The notes: generated by a model from the sequence alone, not told the origin. DNA of 64,000 nucleotides from Undaria pinnatifida (GCA_012845835.1 JABAKD010000015.1:11561845-11625844), one strand, 5' to 3'. Numbered from the stretch's first letter, positions 54,696-60,989 are shown. Numbers and translations are program-made.

Positions 54696-57600
54696 GCTGT
54701 CGTTATTCCTGTATGTATGCCTGCCTGCTCCGTCTCGTCCGTCCGTCCGTCCGTCCGTCCGTCTGCCCGTCTGTCTCATCCATCTGTCCATCTGTCTGGC
54801 TGACTAGCCCTTGCGTGTAGGAGAGTTATTCCAGTAAGTATGCGCTACTGACACCACTGCTAAAACCAAACAATTGTATGCTGTCATCATCCGTTGATTA
54901 TTTTTCAAGGTCTAAGAAATGAAATACCCTCCTTGATATATTTTCGTTCTTTCAGGATGCCCAGAGAGCTCACAGAAATGAAATACCCTCCTTGATATAT
55001 TTTCGTTCTTTCAGGATGCCCAGAGCGGAGGGTTCAAGGCCGTGACCGGAAAGTATGAGCTAATCGAGACCGACAACTCGGACACTACCGCTGCAGCTTC
55101 CATGGTGGCTAGCGGCGGCAGTGGCGGTGGTGGGTCCTCTTCCGCCCCTCCGGCGAGGATCCTGCCATGCACGCTGAACCGTGCTACCAAAGAGCTTGTT
55201 GAGCTTGTCTTCAGGTAAGACCGGCAGACGAACAGACAAGCATACGTTCTATGTGTGTTGGGTTTACTCCAGCAATGCGGTGTTTGTTCTTAGACCGGAA
55301 TGTTTTGTTGGCCCTTTTTTTATCACAGACGACGTTTCAGGGAAACGAGCTAATATGATAAAATTACCGCATACACTTCTTGGTTTTTCCCGACAAGAGC
55401 ATATGACGAACTGAAATAATACCCGTACATCGTACGCAGTTTTGTCTTACCCGCGGTAGGCATATAGACAGACAATGTGGAACAGACAGACGGACGGAAG
55501 AGACGGACAGACGAACAGACCGACGAACAGAGAGACTGACAGACGGGCGGACGGACCGATGACACAGATGGACGGACGGACGGACGGGCAGACGCGCACA
55601 GAGACACCCACGTTTTGTTGGGGTCATTCACTATTGTTTCATCGGAGCACTTTGTGAAAGAGATCGCCTTATTGTGCTAGCATGGGAAACCGCTAAATGT
55701 GTATGGCCAGCGTAAGCGAAGCGGGAAACCGCTCGATTTACAAAGTGCAATAAACATCAACCTCAACTGCCTCTTTTTACCAGCAATAAAAAGCGAAAAA
55801 ATCAAGCGTAAAGCGTCAAGCCTAGATTTGCTGCGCGCCCCCTGTTTTCTGCGACCAACAATGCTGTCGCTGCTGCTTGCGTGTGTCGCGGTGCGTGATT
55901 TTGTCGCAGCTTGGCTTACTGCTGTAAGGTGCTGGTTTTGTACTATCCACAATGTTGTTGCTTCTGTTGCTGTCGCTTGTGTGGCATCATCATGGTGCAT
56001 GACTTGCCGCTGCTCGATTTACTGTGTGGCACTTGCTTTCTGTGATCCACCACGTTGTTGTTGCTGCTGCCGCTGCTGCTTTTGCTTGTGTGGCATCTCG
56101 GCGCGTGACTCTTGCTGCAGCTCGGACATGTTCAAGTCGGCTATGCAGACGATGAACGTGGATGTCAAGAAGATGCCCCTCGGACAGCTAAGCGTGGCGC
56201 AGGTGCGCACAGCGTAAAGCAGCACCTTTTTATTCTAACCTCACTTTTCCGTTCCAGTTTCTCGACAAATCGTGGTCATAGGTTTCGTCCCCCTCCCCCC
56301 CCCCCGCCCACCCGCTGCGTGCCTTCGTTTTCATCGCGCATATTGTAGGGTGCAGCATTCCCGCTGCCCCATCCATTTTCATCTATGTTTTGGTACCTCA
56401 CGCTCTCGCGCTTTCCGCGAGTCTGCTTTTGCCACAAGGACACTATCCCAAGGGCTATTACACCGCGTTCTCACGTTGGTGTTAACCGTTTGAGACCAGG
56501 TGGCAGCGACAAACACAACTTGATAAGTGGGCTCTTGCCGAGCACGGCGCAGCAGTGGTTCTAACGAACCATGCTGCGCGTATGCAGCAAACCACGATGA
56601 AATCCGGACAAACACTCCGGTCCAGCGACCCGGGCTGATTCGTTTGATCGATGCTGTTGTCGTCTGCTTGTTTTCGATGTTTCCCCCTCTGAAGTCACAG
56701 GGTTAACGTGCCAGGGTTCAGGTTGGTTAAATATTGCGGTGACGCGGGTGGGGGACAGGCCTGCGGGTTGTCTCTGGTTACTAAGGGTTGTTTATTGGCC
56801 GCAGGTGACGTCTAGTTATTCTTGGTTGGTGTTGTAAAAGCTAAGGTAGAGAGACACCATTTTGTTTCTGAGGCTGAGAAGCTCTATGTTGCCCCACCAA
56901 GAAAAATACGATTTAGACAAAATGAAAGTGCAACGCGAGAGAGGGAGAGAGGATCACTCAGTTTTTTCTTGTGTTCCTTCTCTGCTCGTTGTGGGCAGGT
57001 CCAGCGTGGGTATGCCGTCCTCGAAGAGCTGGAGAATGCCATGGGGACGTCGGGAGGGAATCGGGCCGCCTTGCTCGAGACGCTCTCCGCAAGATTCTAC
57101 CAGGTACCTGGTGATGGTTACGACCAGCAAATTGACTGTTTGGTGGCCAAGTAGGCCAACAAACGGGCTTGAGTCTTCCTCGATATGCAACACATTCCGA
57201 GGCACAAACGAACCCGTTAGATAAAAAAGAAAAACGCAGAAATCTTGAACGTTATGCTGTGAATAACTAGTGGGCGACTTATTGTTAGCCAATGCGCAGC
57301 CCTGGTGATGGTAGTGTAGTCGGCACCCCGCGTGCATCATGCGCGTCGACGGGAGGAGTGTCGTTTGGCCAAATATCTGCCGCTGCTCCCCCCTCCCACA
57401 CCAAAACCTTCCACCACACACAACCCTACCGTAGACACACCCTTCCCTCCATTCCCATATCCAAGCTCTTCACCCCTCCCCCTCCCCCCCTCCCCCAGCC
57501 CTCCGCCCCCCCTTCCTCACCCCTCCCCCACCTCCTCCCTCCCCCCACCCCAACCCCCGCCCGTCTTCGGCGGCTCCGGTCTTTGCCTCCCAGGTCATCC

Positions 57601-58870
57601 CTCACGCGTTCGGGCGCACTCGACCGCCCGTGATCGACTCTGACGACGCGCTTAAGTCCAAGGTGAGGACATCGATTCTACTTTCATATACAGTATTGGC
57701 CACAAAGGTGGCATGTTTTCCATAGACGCCACTTTCGTGATGGACATGTCGGTTTAATACAAATGTACCACCTGTCCTTCCGCCCCCCGCCCCCGCTCCC
57801 CTTACGAGCGGTTTTTGGAAGCATGCGGTTCACCCTTTATGCAACTCGCCGAAGACCTCACGGCGCTTCGCGCTTGGCGCAAGCAATGTCTGCCTGGCTG
57901 GTGAAAACTCGACGTGCTCCGTCCCGGCATAGTAGGGATGCGAGGGTCTATGGTCATACGACTACCGCCGTGCACAAACTGATTACCCCCCCCCCCCCCC
58001 CCCCCCCCCCCTCCCCACGCCTTTCCAAATGTGGTGAGCGCCCAAATGTTGGAGGTGTCTCGTACTATGAGTAGGCACGGTGCTCCGCTCGAAAGGGCTG
58101 CGTGGCCATTGGTCACATGACTGAGGCAAGCAACAAATGAGGACCCCCCCCCCCCCCCCCCCCCCCCAAGCCTCACCAGAAAGCAAATAAATAAATTCGA
58201 AGCTGTCATCCGATATGCAGGCACAAGATGCGGAAATCTGCCTCACAGGTGGTTCTTTGTAGGATGCAGCTCATCCTTTATGCGACTCGCCGAACACGAT
58301 AGAGGTTCGCCATTTTTTTCTAATACTACCCCTCGATTTGGGAGCTTAAGACCTCCCCCAAAAACCGGTTGAGAATTTAAAATTAACTGCAAACCGGATG
58401 AAAAATCCCCCATGGCCTAGGTACACAACGAGGATCATGGAAAAAAAAATGGACCTATATTTTTTTTTTCCCGACGATTTTGCCCAGGTTTAGGAGGCCC
58501 GTCATTCAGAAACCATTTCAGACAAAAAGTGCTACTTCTATCGTAACATGCGTAAAAAACAATGTCTCGGTAAGGGGTAGGGAGGGGTAATGGTCAAGAC
58601 TACGGCTATGCATGAAATGAGTACCCCGCCCACCCATCCCCGGCAGGTGGAGATGCTGAACGTGCTACAGGACATCGGCGAGGCTCAGACCATGCTCTCG
58701 TCGGCGGGCAGTGCAGGCGGCAAGGGGAAGGGTGGGAAGAAGGCCGCTGCTGCTGCTGCTGCTGCTGCCGCGCCACCGCCGGTACCACACCCTACGGATG
58801 TTAACTACGGGCTTCTTAACGCCGACCTGGAGCTGGTGCCGCCTCAGTCCTACGAGTACAAGACTATCAA
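41021..58870 (+). CDS. PARP-family protein with WGR-WWE-WGR-regulatory domains, 12 exons, 3' end outside window
   Basis: Exons: 41021-41583, 41919-41973, 42641-42812, 44932-45127, 51283-51415, 52575-52754, 54459-54620, 55015-55214, 56121-56202, 56999-57103, 57594-57662, 58647-58870. All junctions keep frame (phases 2,0,1,2,0,0,0,2,0,0,0,2), giving 713 complete codons here. Order: Lys/Ala-rich tail (1-206), half WGR (207-263), WWE (about 264-356), linker, full WGR (about 405-505), Gly/Ser linker, PARP regulatory helical domain (about 535-713). By family, WGR domains read DNA ends and the regulatory domain controls poly- or mono-ADP-ribosyl transfer from NAD+ in nuclear repair; WWE binds ADP-ribose units or protein partners. 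It resembles PARP2/3 in the WGR-regulatory part. The catalytic fold is not visible before 64000, so activity cannot be judged. The ATG sits in ACCACCATGG, a strong initiation context. Confidence 0.85.
41686..41725 (-). repeat. Element G-like terminus, third hairpin type
   Basis: gtacaagggctccccggatt, then tattaaattccgg, an imperfect ccgga(a)ttt stem; in PARP intron 1. Confidence 0.4.
41919..41973 (+). CDS. PARP gene exon 2
   Basis: Residues 188-206, acceptor CCCGCAG, donor GTGGGA, phase 2 in and phase 0 out. It continues the basic linker (KKAKAAGGKTPAASSKEQ). It was chosen because it is the only local acceptor that joins the exon 1 frame to the WGR frame of exon 3. Confidence 0.65.
42265..42640 (+). 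repeat. C-rich polypyrimidine tract before PARP exon 3
   Basis: About 370 bases, almost only C and T, end in the acceptor ccctcag. Pro/Ser-rich frames are artefacts. Confidence 0.9.
42641..42812 (+). CDS. PARP gene exon 3: C-terminal half of a WGR domain
   Basis: Residues 207-264, phase 0 in and phase 1 out. FFTRWGRTGTSG, then FGNKFFDKTGNRW, match the second half of WGR and align with the complete WGR of exon 7 (WCRWGRVGEIG ... FAKKFRDKTGNKW). The first WGR half (the LNQTNI...FYILQ strand) is missing upstream. The acceptor follows about 370 bases of nearly pure C/T. Confidence 0.8.
42905..43060 (+). repeat. ~32-bp tandem repeat at the start of PARP intron 3
   Basis: Units of the form gtgtaccgttttttgtccat followed by ctgtgcagcaca repeat about four times. 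The same array is present in the second fossil copy at 43990-44140. Confidence 0.65.
43070..43130 (+). repeat. Fossil copy of PARP exon 3 3' edge, copy 1
   Basis: gtgggtgaccacgacgacct, then ctaca, then ccgtccgcgatggtacgttc, versus the exon's gtggatgaccacgaggaccg. Confidence 0.85.
43885..44145 (+). repeat. Fossil copy of PARP exon 3 3' edge plus intron, copy 2
   Basis: gtggatgactacgatagcca, then tacatcgcc, then ggtgcgttgttg. The following 200 bases match the start of intron 3 (42880-43065), including the gtaccggtttttgtcc blocks. Confidence 0.8.
44486..44520 (+). repeat. Fossil copy of PARP exon 3 3' edge, copy 3
   Basis: gaggacggctacatcgcccg, then cgttt; short and decayed. Confidence 0.55.
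44605..44658 (+). repeat. (TTG)n microsatellite
   Basis: About 17 triplets just before the decoy exon 4 acceptor. Confidence 0.9.
44678..44737 (+). repeat. Fossil copy of PARP exon 4 5' edge
   Basis: An intact-looking acceptor (cctgcag) precedes gaaagtacacgtg, then cccaacgcgac, aaagt and gaggagac, matching 44932-44983. If used it would give a different, short reading, so it is a decoy exon. Confidence 0.85.
44932..45127 (+). CDS. PARP gene exon 4: first part of WWE domain
   Basis: Residues 264-329, acceptor CGCCAG, donor GTGAGTG, phase 1 in and phase 2 out. The hallmark W..W..E spacing is visible in TWQYWVDD, DGWYDYD and VVEQLCTEF. The second half of the domain is 6.2 kb downstream in exon 5. 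A decayed copy of the 5' edge is at 44678-44737. Confidence 0.8.
45765..45835 (-). tRNA. tRNA-Gly (anticodon GCC)
   Basis: On the minus strand a 71-nt cloverleaf can be drawn. The acceptor stem is GCACTAT with ATATTGC (one mismatch at pair 4), the D-arm holds GGTTCAGTGGTAGAA, the anticodon stem CGTGA/TCACG surrounds loop TTGCCAT, and the T-arm is CCGAG-TTCGATT-CTCGG. The discriminator base is A. Seven T follow the 3' end within a few bases, as a Pol III terminator would. It lies antisense in intron 4 of the PARP gene. It looks functional, though the acceptor mismatch leaves room for a young pseudogene or SINE source. Confidence 0.85.
45886..45944 (-). repeat. Dispersed repeat A, fragment
   Basis: Inverted piece with aaaaatacactccagctgtg. 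Confidence 0.75.
46009..46125 (+). repeat. Dispersed repeat B, copy
   Basis: Same blocks as 34213-34345, in PARP intron 4. Confidence 0.75.
46138..46192 (-). repeat. Dispersed repeat A, fragment
   Basis: Inverted piece with tgtgtgatactccgatcgcg. Confidence 0.75.
46882..47085 (-). repeat. Dispersed repeat B, one and a half inverted copies in tandem
   Basis: The 3' half (46882-46960) and a complete copy (46972-47085) share the blocks read in reverse. Confidence 0.7.
47283..47325 (+). repeat. (GATTGTT)n array
   Basis: Six 7-base units. Confidence 0.9.
47696..48045 (-). mobile_element. Hairpin-ended element G, copy 1
   Basis: Starts tacaagggctccg followed by a perfect 13-bp stem (catgggcgccggc, loop attc). 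The body of about 300 bp is shared with 59246-59592, through aggcgaaaagaaagaggact. On the minus strand the hairpin is near the 3' end, as in Helitron-like elements, but the canonical CTRR end is not seen. Confidence 0.6.
48410..48465 (-). repeat. Dispersed repeat B, 3' fragment
   Basis: tttgtcctatggcgaatggg, then aagctcaccacacttc. Confidence 0.6.
49324..49398 (+). repeat. 5' LTR of TRIM-like element
   Basis: 75 bp, TG...CA ends, preceded by CCAC. Confidence 0.75.
49400..49465 (+). other. tRNA-like segment inside the TRIM interior
   Basis: An A-box-like TGGCGTCGCAGACAGG is followed about 40 bases later by a B-box-like GGTTCGATTCT. The 3' half (AGGTCG..GGTTCGATTCTCAC) resembles elongator tRNA-Met. 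The T-stem no longer pairs, so this is a relic or a chance overlap with the primer-binding site. Confidence 0.35.
49666..49743 (+). repeat. 3' LTR of TRIM-like element
   Basis: 78 bp, TG...CA ends, followed by CCAC. It differs from the 5' LTR by a GTT insertion and two or three substitutions, so insertion was fairly recent. Confidence 0.75.
49868..50073 (+). repeat. Dispersed repeat A, full copy
   Basis: Same order of blocks as 5735-5938, in PARP intron 4. Confidence 0.85.
50100..50505 (-). mobile_element. tRNA-derived SINE-like repeat N, copy 1
   Basis: On the minus strand, an A-box-like TGGTCTACAGTGGTTA and a B-box-like GAATTCGATTCC lie within about 70 bases (50325-50395), as in tRNA-Glu or Asp. 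A body of about 250 bp follows, shared with 60110-60520; partial copies are at 52305-52440, 52830-52960 and 56250-56390. All copies fall within the PARP gene. Confidence 0.65.
50607..50727 (+). repeat. (TTG)n microsatellite, longest
   Basis: About 39 triplets, one ttttt break. Confidence 0.95.
51137..51270 (+). repeat. C-rich polypyrimidine tract before PARP exon 5
   Basis: ccccccctcccc-type tract ending 13 bases before the acceptor cattag. Confidence 0.85.
51283..51415 (+). CDS. PARP gene exon 5: end of WWE domain
   Basis: Residues 329-373, acceptor CATTAG, donor GTGGGC, phase 2 in and phase 0 out. YHVDLTQMTQTNVTHPGRK and IRHIRR are the classic WWE ending (Y.VD...M.Q.N...R.IRR). The match across a 6.2-kb intron supports the join. 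Confidence 0.85.
51455..51535 (+). repeat. ~40-bp tandem duplication
   Basis: cacaacatcgaaaactagct, then gtacgt, then atgtcgaaggggtt occurs twice. Confidence 0.9.
51835..52212. mobile_element. Foldback element / long intronic hairpin
   Basis: About 175-bp arms (51835-52018 and 52037-52212) are nearly perfect inverted copies around a loop of roughly 20 bases. Paired blocks include ggggtccagtc with gactggaccc, cgactggatgg with ccatccagtcg, and ctctgccgactt with aagtcggcagag. It sits in intron 5 of the PARP gene and codes for nothing visible. It may be a MITE or foldback transposon. In the pre-mRNA it would form a very long hairpin. Confidence 0.8.
52305..52440 (-). repeat. Repeat N fragment
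   Basis: Shares the tcttctcccccctccccact, gttcattttt and cttccctcgtcgactcgc blocks with the full copies. Confidence 0.7.
52575..52754 (+). CDS. PARP gene exon 6: linker and start of complete WGR
   Basis: Residues 374-433, acceptor CCCCAG, donor GTGGGC, phase 0 on both sides. A Lys/Ala/Thr linker leads into VKLNQTNIAANNNKFYILQ, the first strands of a PARP WGR domain. Confidence 0.87.
52830..52960 (-). repeat. Repeat N-related fragment
   Basis: gtcgtcctttctccc, ttcgtttttaccgcgcag, cagcattcccaccattcgac; closest to 56250-56390. Confidence 0.55.
53266..53463 (-). repeat. Dispersed repeat A, full copy, inverted
   Basis: Reverse complement of the family, in PARP intron 6. Confidence 0.85.
53740..53910 (+). 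repeat. (TCGGG)n minisatellite element H, copy 3
   Basis: Diverged copy ending cctgacccgtggaagc, in PARP intron 6. Confidence 0.7.
54013..54095 (+). repeat. Fossil copy of PARP exon 7 5' edge, copy 1
   Basis: atgtgccgcc, cgccggaag, agtggct, tgtgccgg, ggtaggcgagat; matches 54459-54525. Confidence 0.8.
54241..54292 (+). repeat. Fossil copy of PARP exon 7 5' edge, copy 2
   Basis: atgcgccgcgacgccggtcg, then aggagcggttcgtctggtgc; nearly identical to the exon start, without its acceptor CAG. Confidence 0.85.
54459..54620 (+). CDS. PARP gene exon 7: core of complete WGR
   Basis: Residues 434-487, acceptor CTGTCAG, donor GTAGGT, phase 0 on both sides. WFVWCRWGRVGEIG holds the name-giving Trp-Gly-Arg. 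FAKKFRDKTGNKW is the conserved end. The distance from exon 6 matches PARP2 without gaps. The 5' edge has two decayed upstream copies. Confidence 0.88.
54624..54702 (+). repeat. (TTG)n microsatellite after PARP exon 7 donor
   Basis: About 25 triplets starting at the donor. Confidence 0.95.
54740..54800 (+). repeat. (GTCC)n/(GTCT)n array
   Basis: Tetranucleotide array upstream of PARP exon 8. It is complementary to 55484-55600. Confidence 0.85.
54912..55025 (+). repeat. 59-bp exact tandem duplication of PARP exon 8 acceptor
   Basis: gaaatgaaataccctccttg, then atatattttcgttctttcag, then gatgcccagag occurs twice with starts 59 bases apart. Both copies have a usable AG (54955 and 55014). Confidence 0.92.
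55015..55214 (+). CDS. PARP gene exon 8: WGR end, Gly/Ser linker, start of regulatory domain
   Basis: Residues 488-554, donor GTAAGA, phase 0 in and phase 2 out. GKYELIETD closes the WGR domain, a SGGSGGGGSSS linker follows, then LNRATKELVELVF opens the regulatory helices. The acceptor and 11 exon bases are exactly duplicated 59 bases upstream; only the downstream acceptor keeps the frame. Confidence 0.85.
55484..55600 (+). repeat. (GGAC)n/(AGAC)n array
   Basis: Tetranucleotide array downstream of PARP exon 8, the reverse complement type of 54740-54800. Confidence 0.85.
56121..56202 (+). CDS. PARP gene exon 9: regulatory domain
   Basis: Residues 554-581, acceptor GCTGCAG, donor GTGCGC, phase 2 in and phase 0 out. 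VDVKKMPLGQLS is the conserved KMPLGKLS signature of the PARP regulatory domain. Confidence 0.88.
56250..56390 (-). repeat. Repeat N-related fragment
   Basis: Parallels 52830-52960 from the shared ttccag.ttct.ga.aa start to cagcattcccgctgcccc. Confidence 0.55.
56999..57103 (+). CDS. PARP gene exon 10: regulatory domain
   Basis: Residues 582-616, acceptor GGGCAG, donor GTACCT, phase 0 on both sides. VQRGYAVLEELE and LETLSARFYQ match helices of the domain. Confidence 0.87.
57466..57585 (+). repeat. C-rich polypyrimidine tract before PARP exon 11
   Basis: cccctcccc-type tract ending at the acceptor region of 57594. Confidence 0.85.
57594..57662 (+). CDS. PARP gene exon 11: regulatory domain
   Basis: Residues 617-639, acceptor CTCCCAG, donor GTGAGG, phase 0 on both sides. 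VIPHAFGRTRPPVID matches the conserved IPH.FG...PP.I loop. Confidence 0.87.
57815..57990 (+). repeat. Dispersed repeat C, copy
   Basis: Closest to 1800-1985; in PARP intron 11, ending at a run of over 20 C. Confidence 0.75.
58012..58165 (-). repeat. Dispersed repeat D, inverted copy
   Basis: Reverse complement of 7396-7540, flanked on both sides by runs of more than 20 C. Confidence 0.75.
58256..58300 (+). repeat. Dispersed repeat C, 5' fragment
   Basis: gtaggatgcagctcatcctt, then tatgcgactcgccga, preceded like 13722 by cctcacaggtgg. Confidence 0.65.
58647..58870 (+). CDS. PARP gene exon 12: regulatory domain end
   Basis: Residues 640-713 plus two bases. VEMLNVLQDIGEAQ matches the LLEALGDIE helix. 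An Ala-rich (GCT)n insert of about 11 residues precedes DVNYGLLNADLELVPP and SYEYKTI, where the catalytic fold should start. The donor is GTGAGG at 58871. As in exon 1, reading through gives an immediate TGA. Confidence 0.83.
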
Positions 58871-59245
58871 GTGAGGCCTTTAGAAGGGCGAGGGCGAGAT
58901 GTATTTTTTTTTTTTTTTTTGTGTCGCTATTTGTTCATGTGTGTGTGTTGTTTTTTTCGTGTTTTCCCACCGTTCGAGTGTGTTTGTGTTTTGCTATTTT
59001 CTGTTTTTCTCTTCTTTTTTACGCTCTCCTGCTTAGATCAGGTGAGGGCTAACTTTCGTTGAACAGATCTTATCCCTGTTCATGATCTGCCTTTCGGGGC
59101 AAACATAATCCCCGGGGTCCACGTGAATTTTTCCCCGGTCTATGCGACCTGCTTGTGAGTCATCCCACGGTAAGGGTTGCAGGTGTTGGATTAACTAATT
59201 GTGTCTGGCCGGTTGACCTTCTCTAGTGGGGAACTATATTGTATC

Positions 59246-59592
59246 TATACAAGGGCTCCGCATGGGCGCCGGCATTCGCCGGCGCCCATGCTTCGGGTAG
59301 GGCAGGGCAGCACTTCGACCACTTAAGGTGTAGCTGTCCGATTTGGCATGCATTGAACTTTAAAGTAATGCCAAGAGTTTCATACGAACATGGGATTCTG
59401 AAAGTCATGCTTTGACAAAAGAAAAAACGTAATACTATACAATAAAGAAGGCAAGGATAGGCGAAACAAACTATTAAATGCGCCGTCAAGTAAAAGTTGG
59501 CGTCTATCAAACAAAAATACCCAAAAGAGTATTATTGAGAACCTGCGTCGCCTCTAGGCGAAACAAAAGAGGCCTTGGCATTAATGAAGAGA
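59246..59592 (-). mobile_element. Hairpin-ended element G, copy 2
   Basis: Same tacaagggctccg start and same hairpin (one extra pair), body about 80% alike by eye with small indels; in PARP intron 12. Confidence 0.6.
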
Positions 59593-60109
59593 CTGCACTG
59601 CTGTCCCCGTGGCAATGGAGGTTCGAAGTCGACAGGATGCAAAGTCGGTTTGCATCAAACGTCGACATGAGGACATGTCAGCCGGCGAGGTTTTGGAAGA
59701 AGATTGCTTTGTTTGTTACGTGAAGGCTGTCGCATTGATTGGTCTGCGTGGTCGCGGGCGAGGAGGAAAACGTAGAAGAGGAGGGCGATCTCTCGTTGAG
59801 GCGGCGTTGTCTAAGATTGGTGCGGGGGTGGCTTTGCTCGTACGGGAGGTTGGCGTAGCGCTTCTTCTCTGTTTTTTCTCGGGAAGGCGGGATATGTGTG
59901 TCTGCTGTCTTTTCTTCGTGGGGGCTTTCACGTTGTCGAAATTGGACGCGTCCCCTCAATGCATAATATCCGGAATGTCTCTACCATGACGACTGCTGAT
60001 GATAGTGCCGTGCGTATTTCCTAGAGACTGACATATTATTTACTGGTAGTAATAATAATATACCTTTGCAACATTTTTTTTCTTCATCCCATTTATTATC
60101 CCCGCACCA

Positions 60110-60520
60110 CTCTCGCGCTCCCTCCCAGTAGTAACTCAGATCCGGGGTCAATAGCGGGCCCTCCTCCTCCCTCCCCACTTCGGCACGTGCTTTCATTTTT
60201 ACCGCCAGGAGAAATCAGCATTTTCTTCCCTCGTCGACTCGCGTCGAACCAACCCACGCTGCTAGGCGCTCTCAGCAGTTAGTTGATTGATGCCTGTTTT
60301 TTTTTTTTGCATTTTTGCAAATTAAGTCAAATCTCATCGTGGTGGGTGTCGAACTCGAGGACAACCAAACGTTAGTAATATTCAAGGGTAAAACCACTAT
60401 TATTAATAGACCACCGGGGCGGCCGGCTGACAAATGATTGAAACAAAACAGGATCTTTGCATAGAGATTACATTCCCTCCCCCATATTGTATGATATTAC
60501 GATGGTTGACGCGATATGTA
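60110..60520 (-). mobile_element. tRNA-derived SINE-like repeat N, copy 2
   Basis: Same block order as 50100-50505. The A-box is split by a ttaataata-type insertion and the B-box reads GAGTTCGACACCC. Confidence 0.65.
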
Positions 60521-60989
60521 TAGAATAAAGCGCCAAATACCTAAATATCAGCGTACGCGGAGTTTTAGATATCATGAATAACGAACGACCGCGATGGCAG
60601 AGCACGGCAAAGCATAGCGCGTCGCTCTGCTGAGCTAGCGGTGCGCTGCTGAGCTGAGCCGCAGGGCATCGCAGGGCACTGCACGGCGCTTCGTTGCTGT
60701 AAGCTATAGCGCTGCGATGGGGTGCTGGGCGGTGTCGAGCTGATGAGCCAAGCCCAGATCTCAGCCGCTAAAGCTTCGTCAAGTACAAACCAAATGGTGC
60801 GAATCAAAGAAAAGCTAAAGCTGGACCGTTCCGCAACTAATGCACAGCTGTCAGGCGGCAATTAGCGGCAGTAGGAAGTTCAACTTACTAGACAAAAAGG
60901 AAGAAAAAATCGCGAAAAAGTTCAAAATCGTGTTGGCAGAAAAACCAAGTTTGCAGGAAGCAGCTGAAAGGTCAAGAAACAGGCAATAT

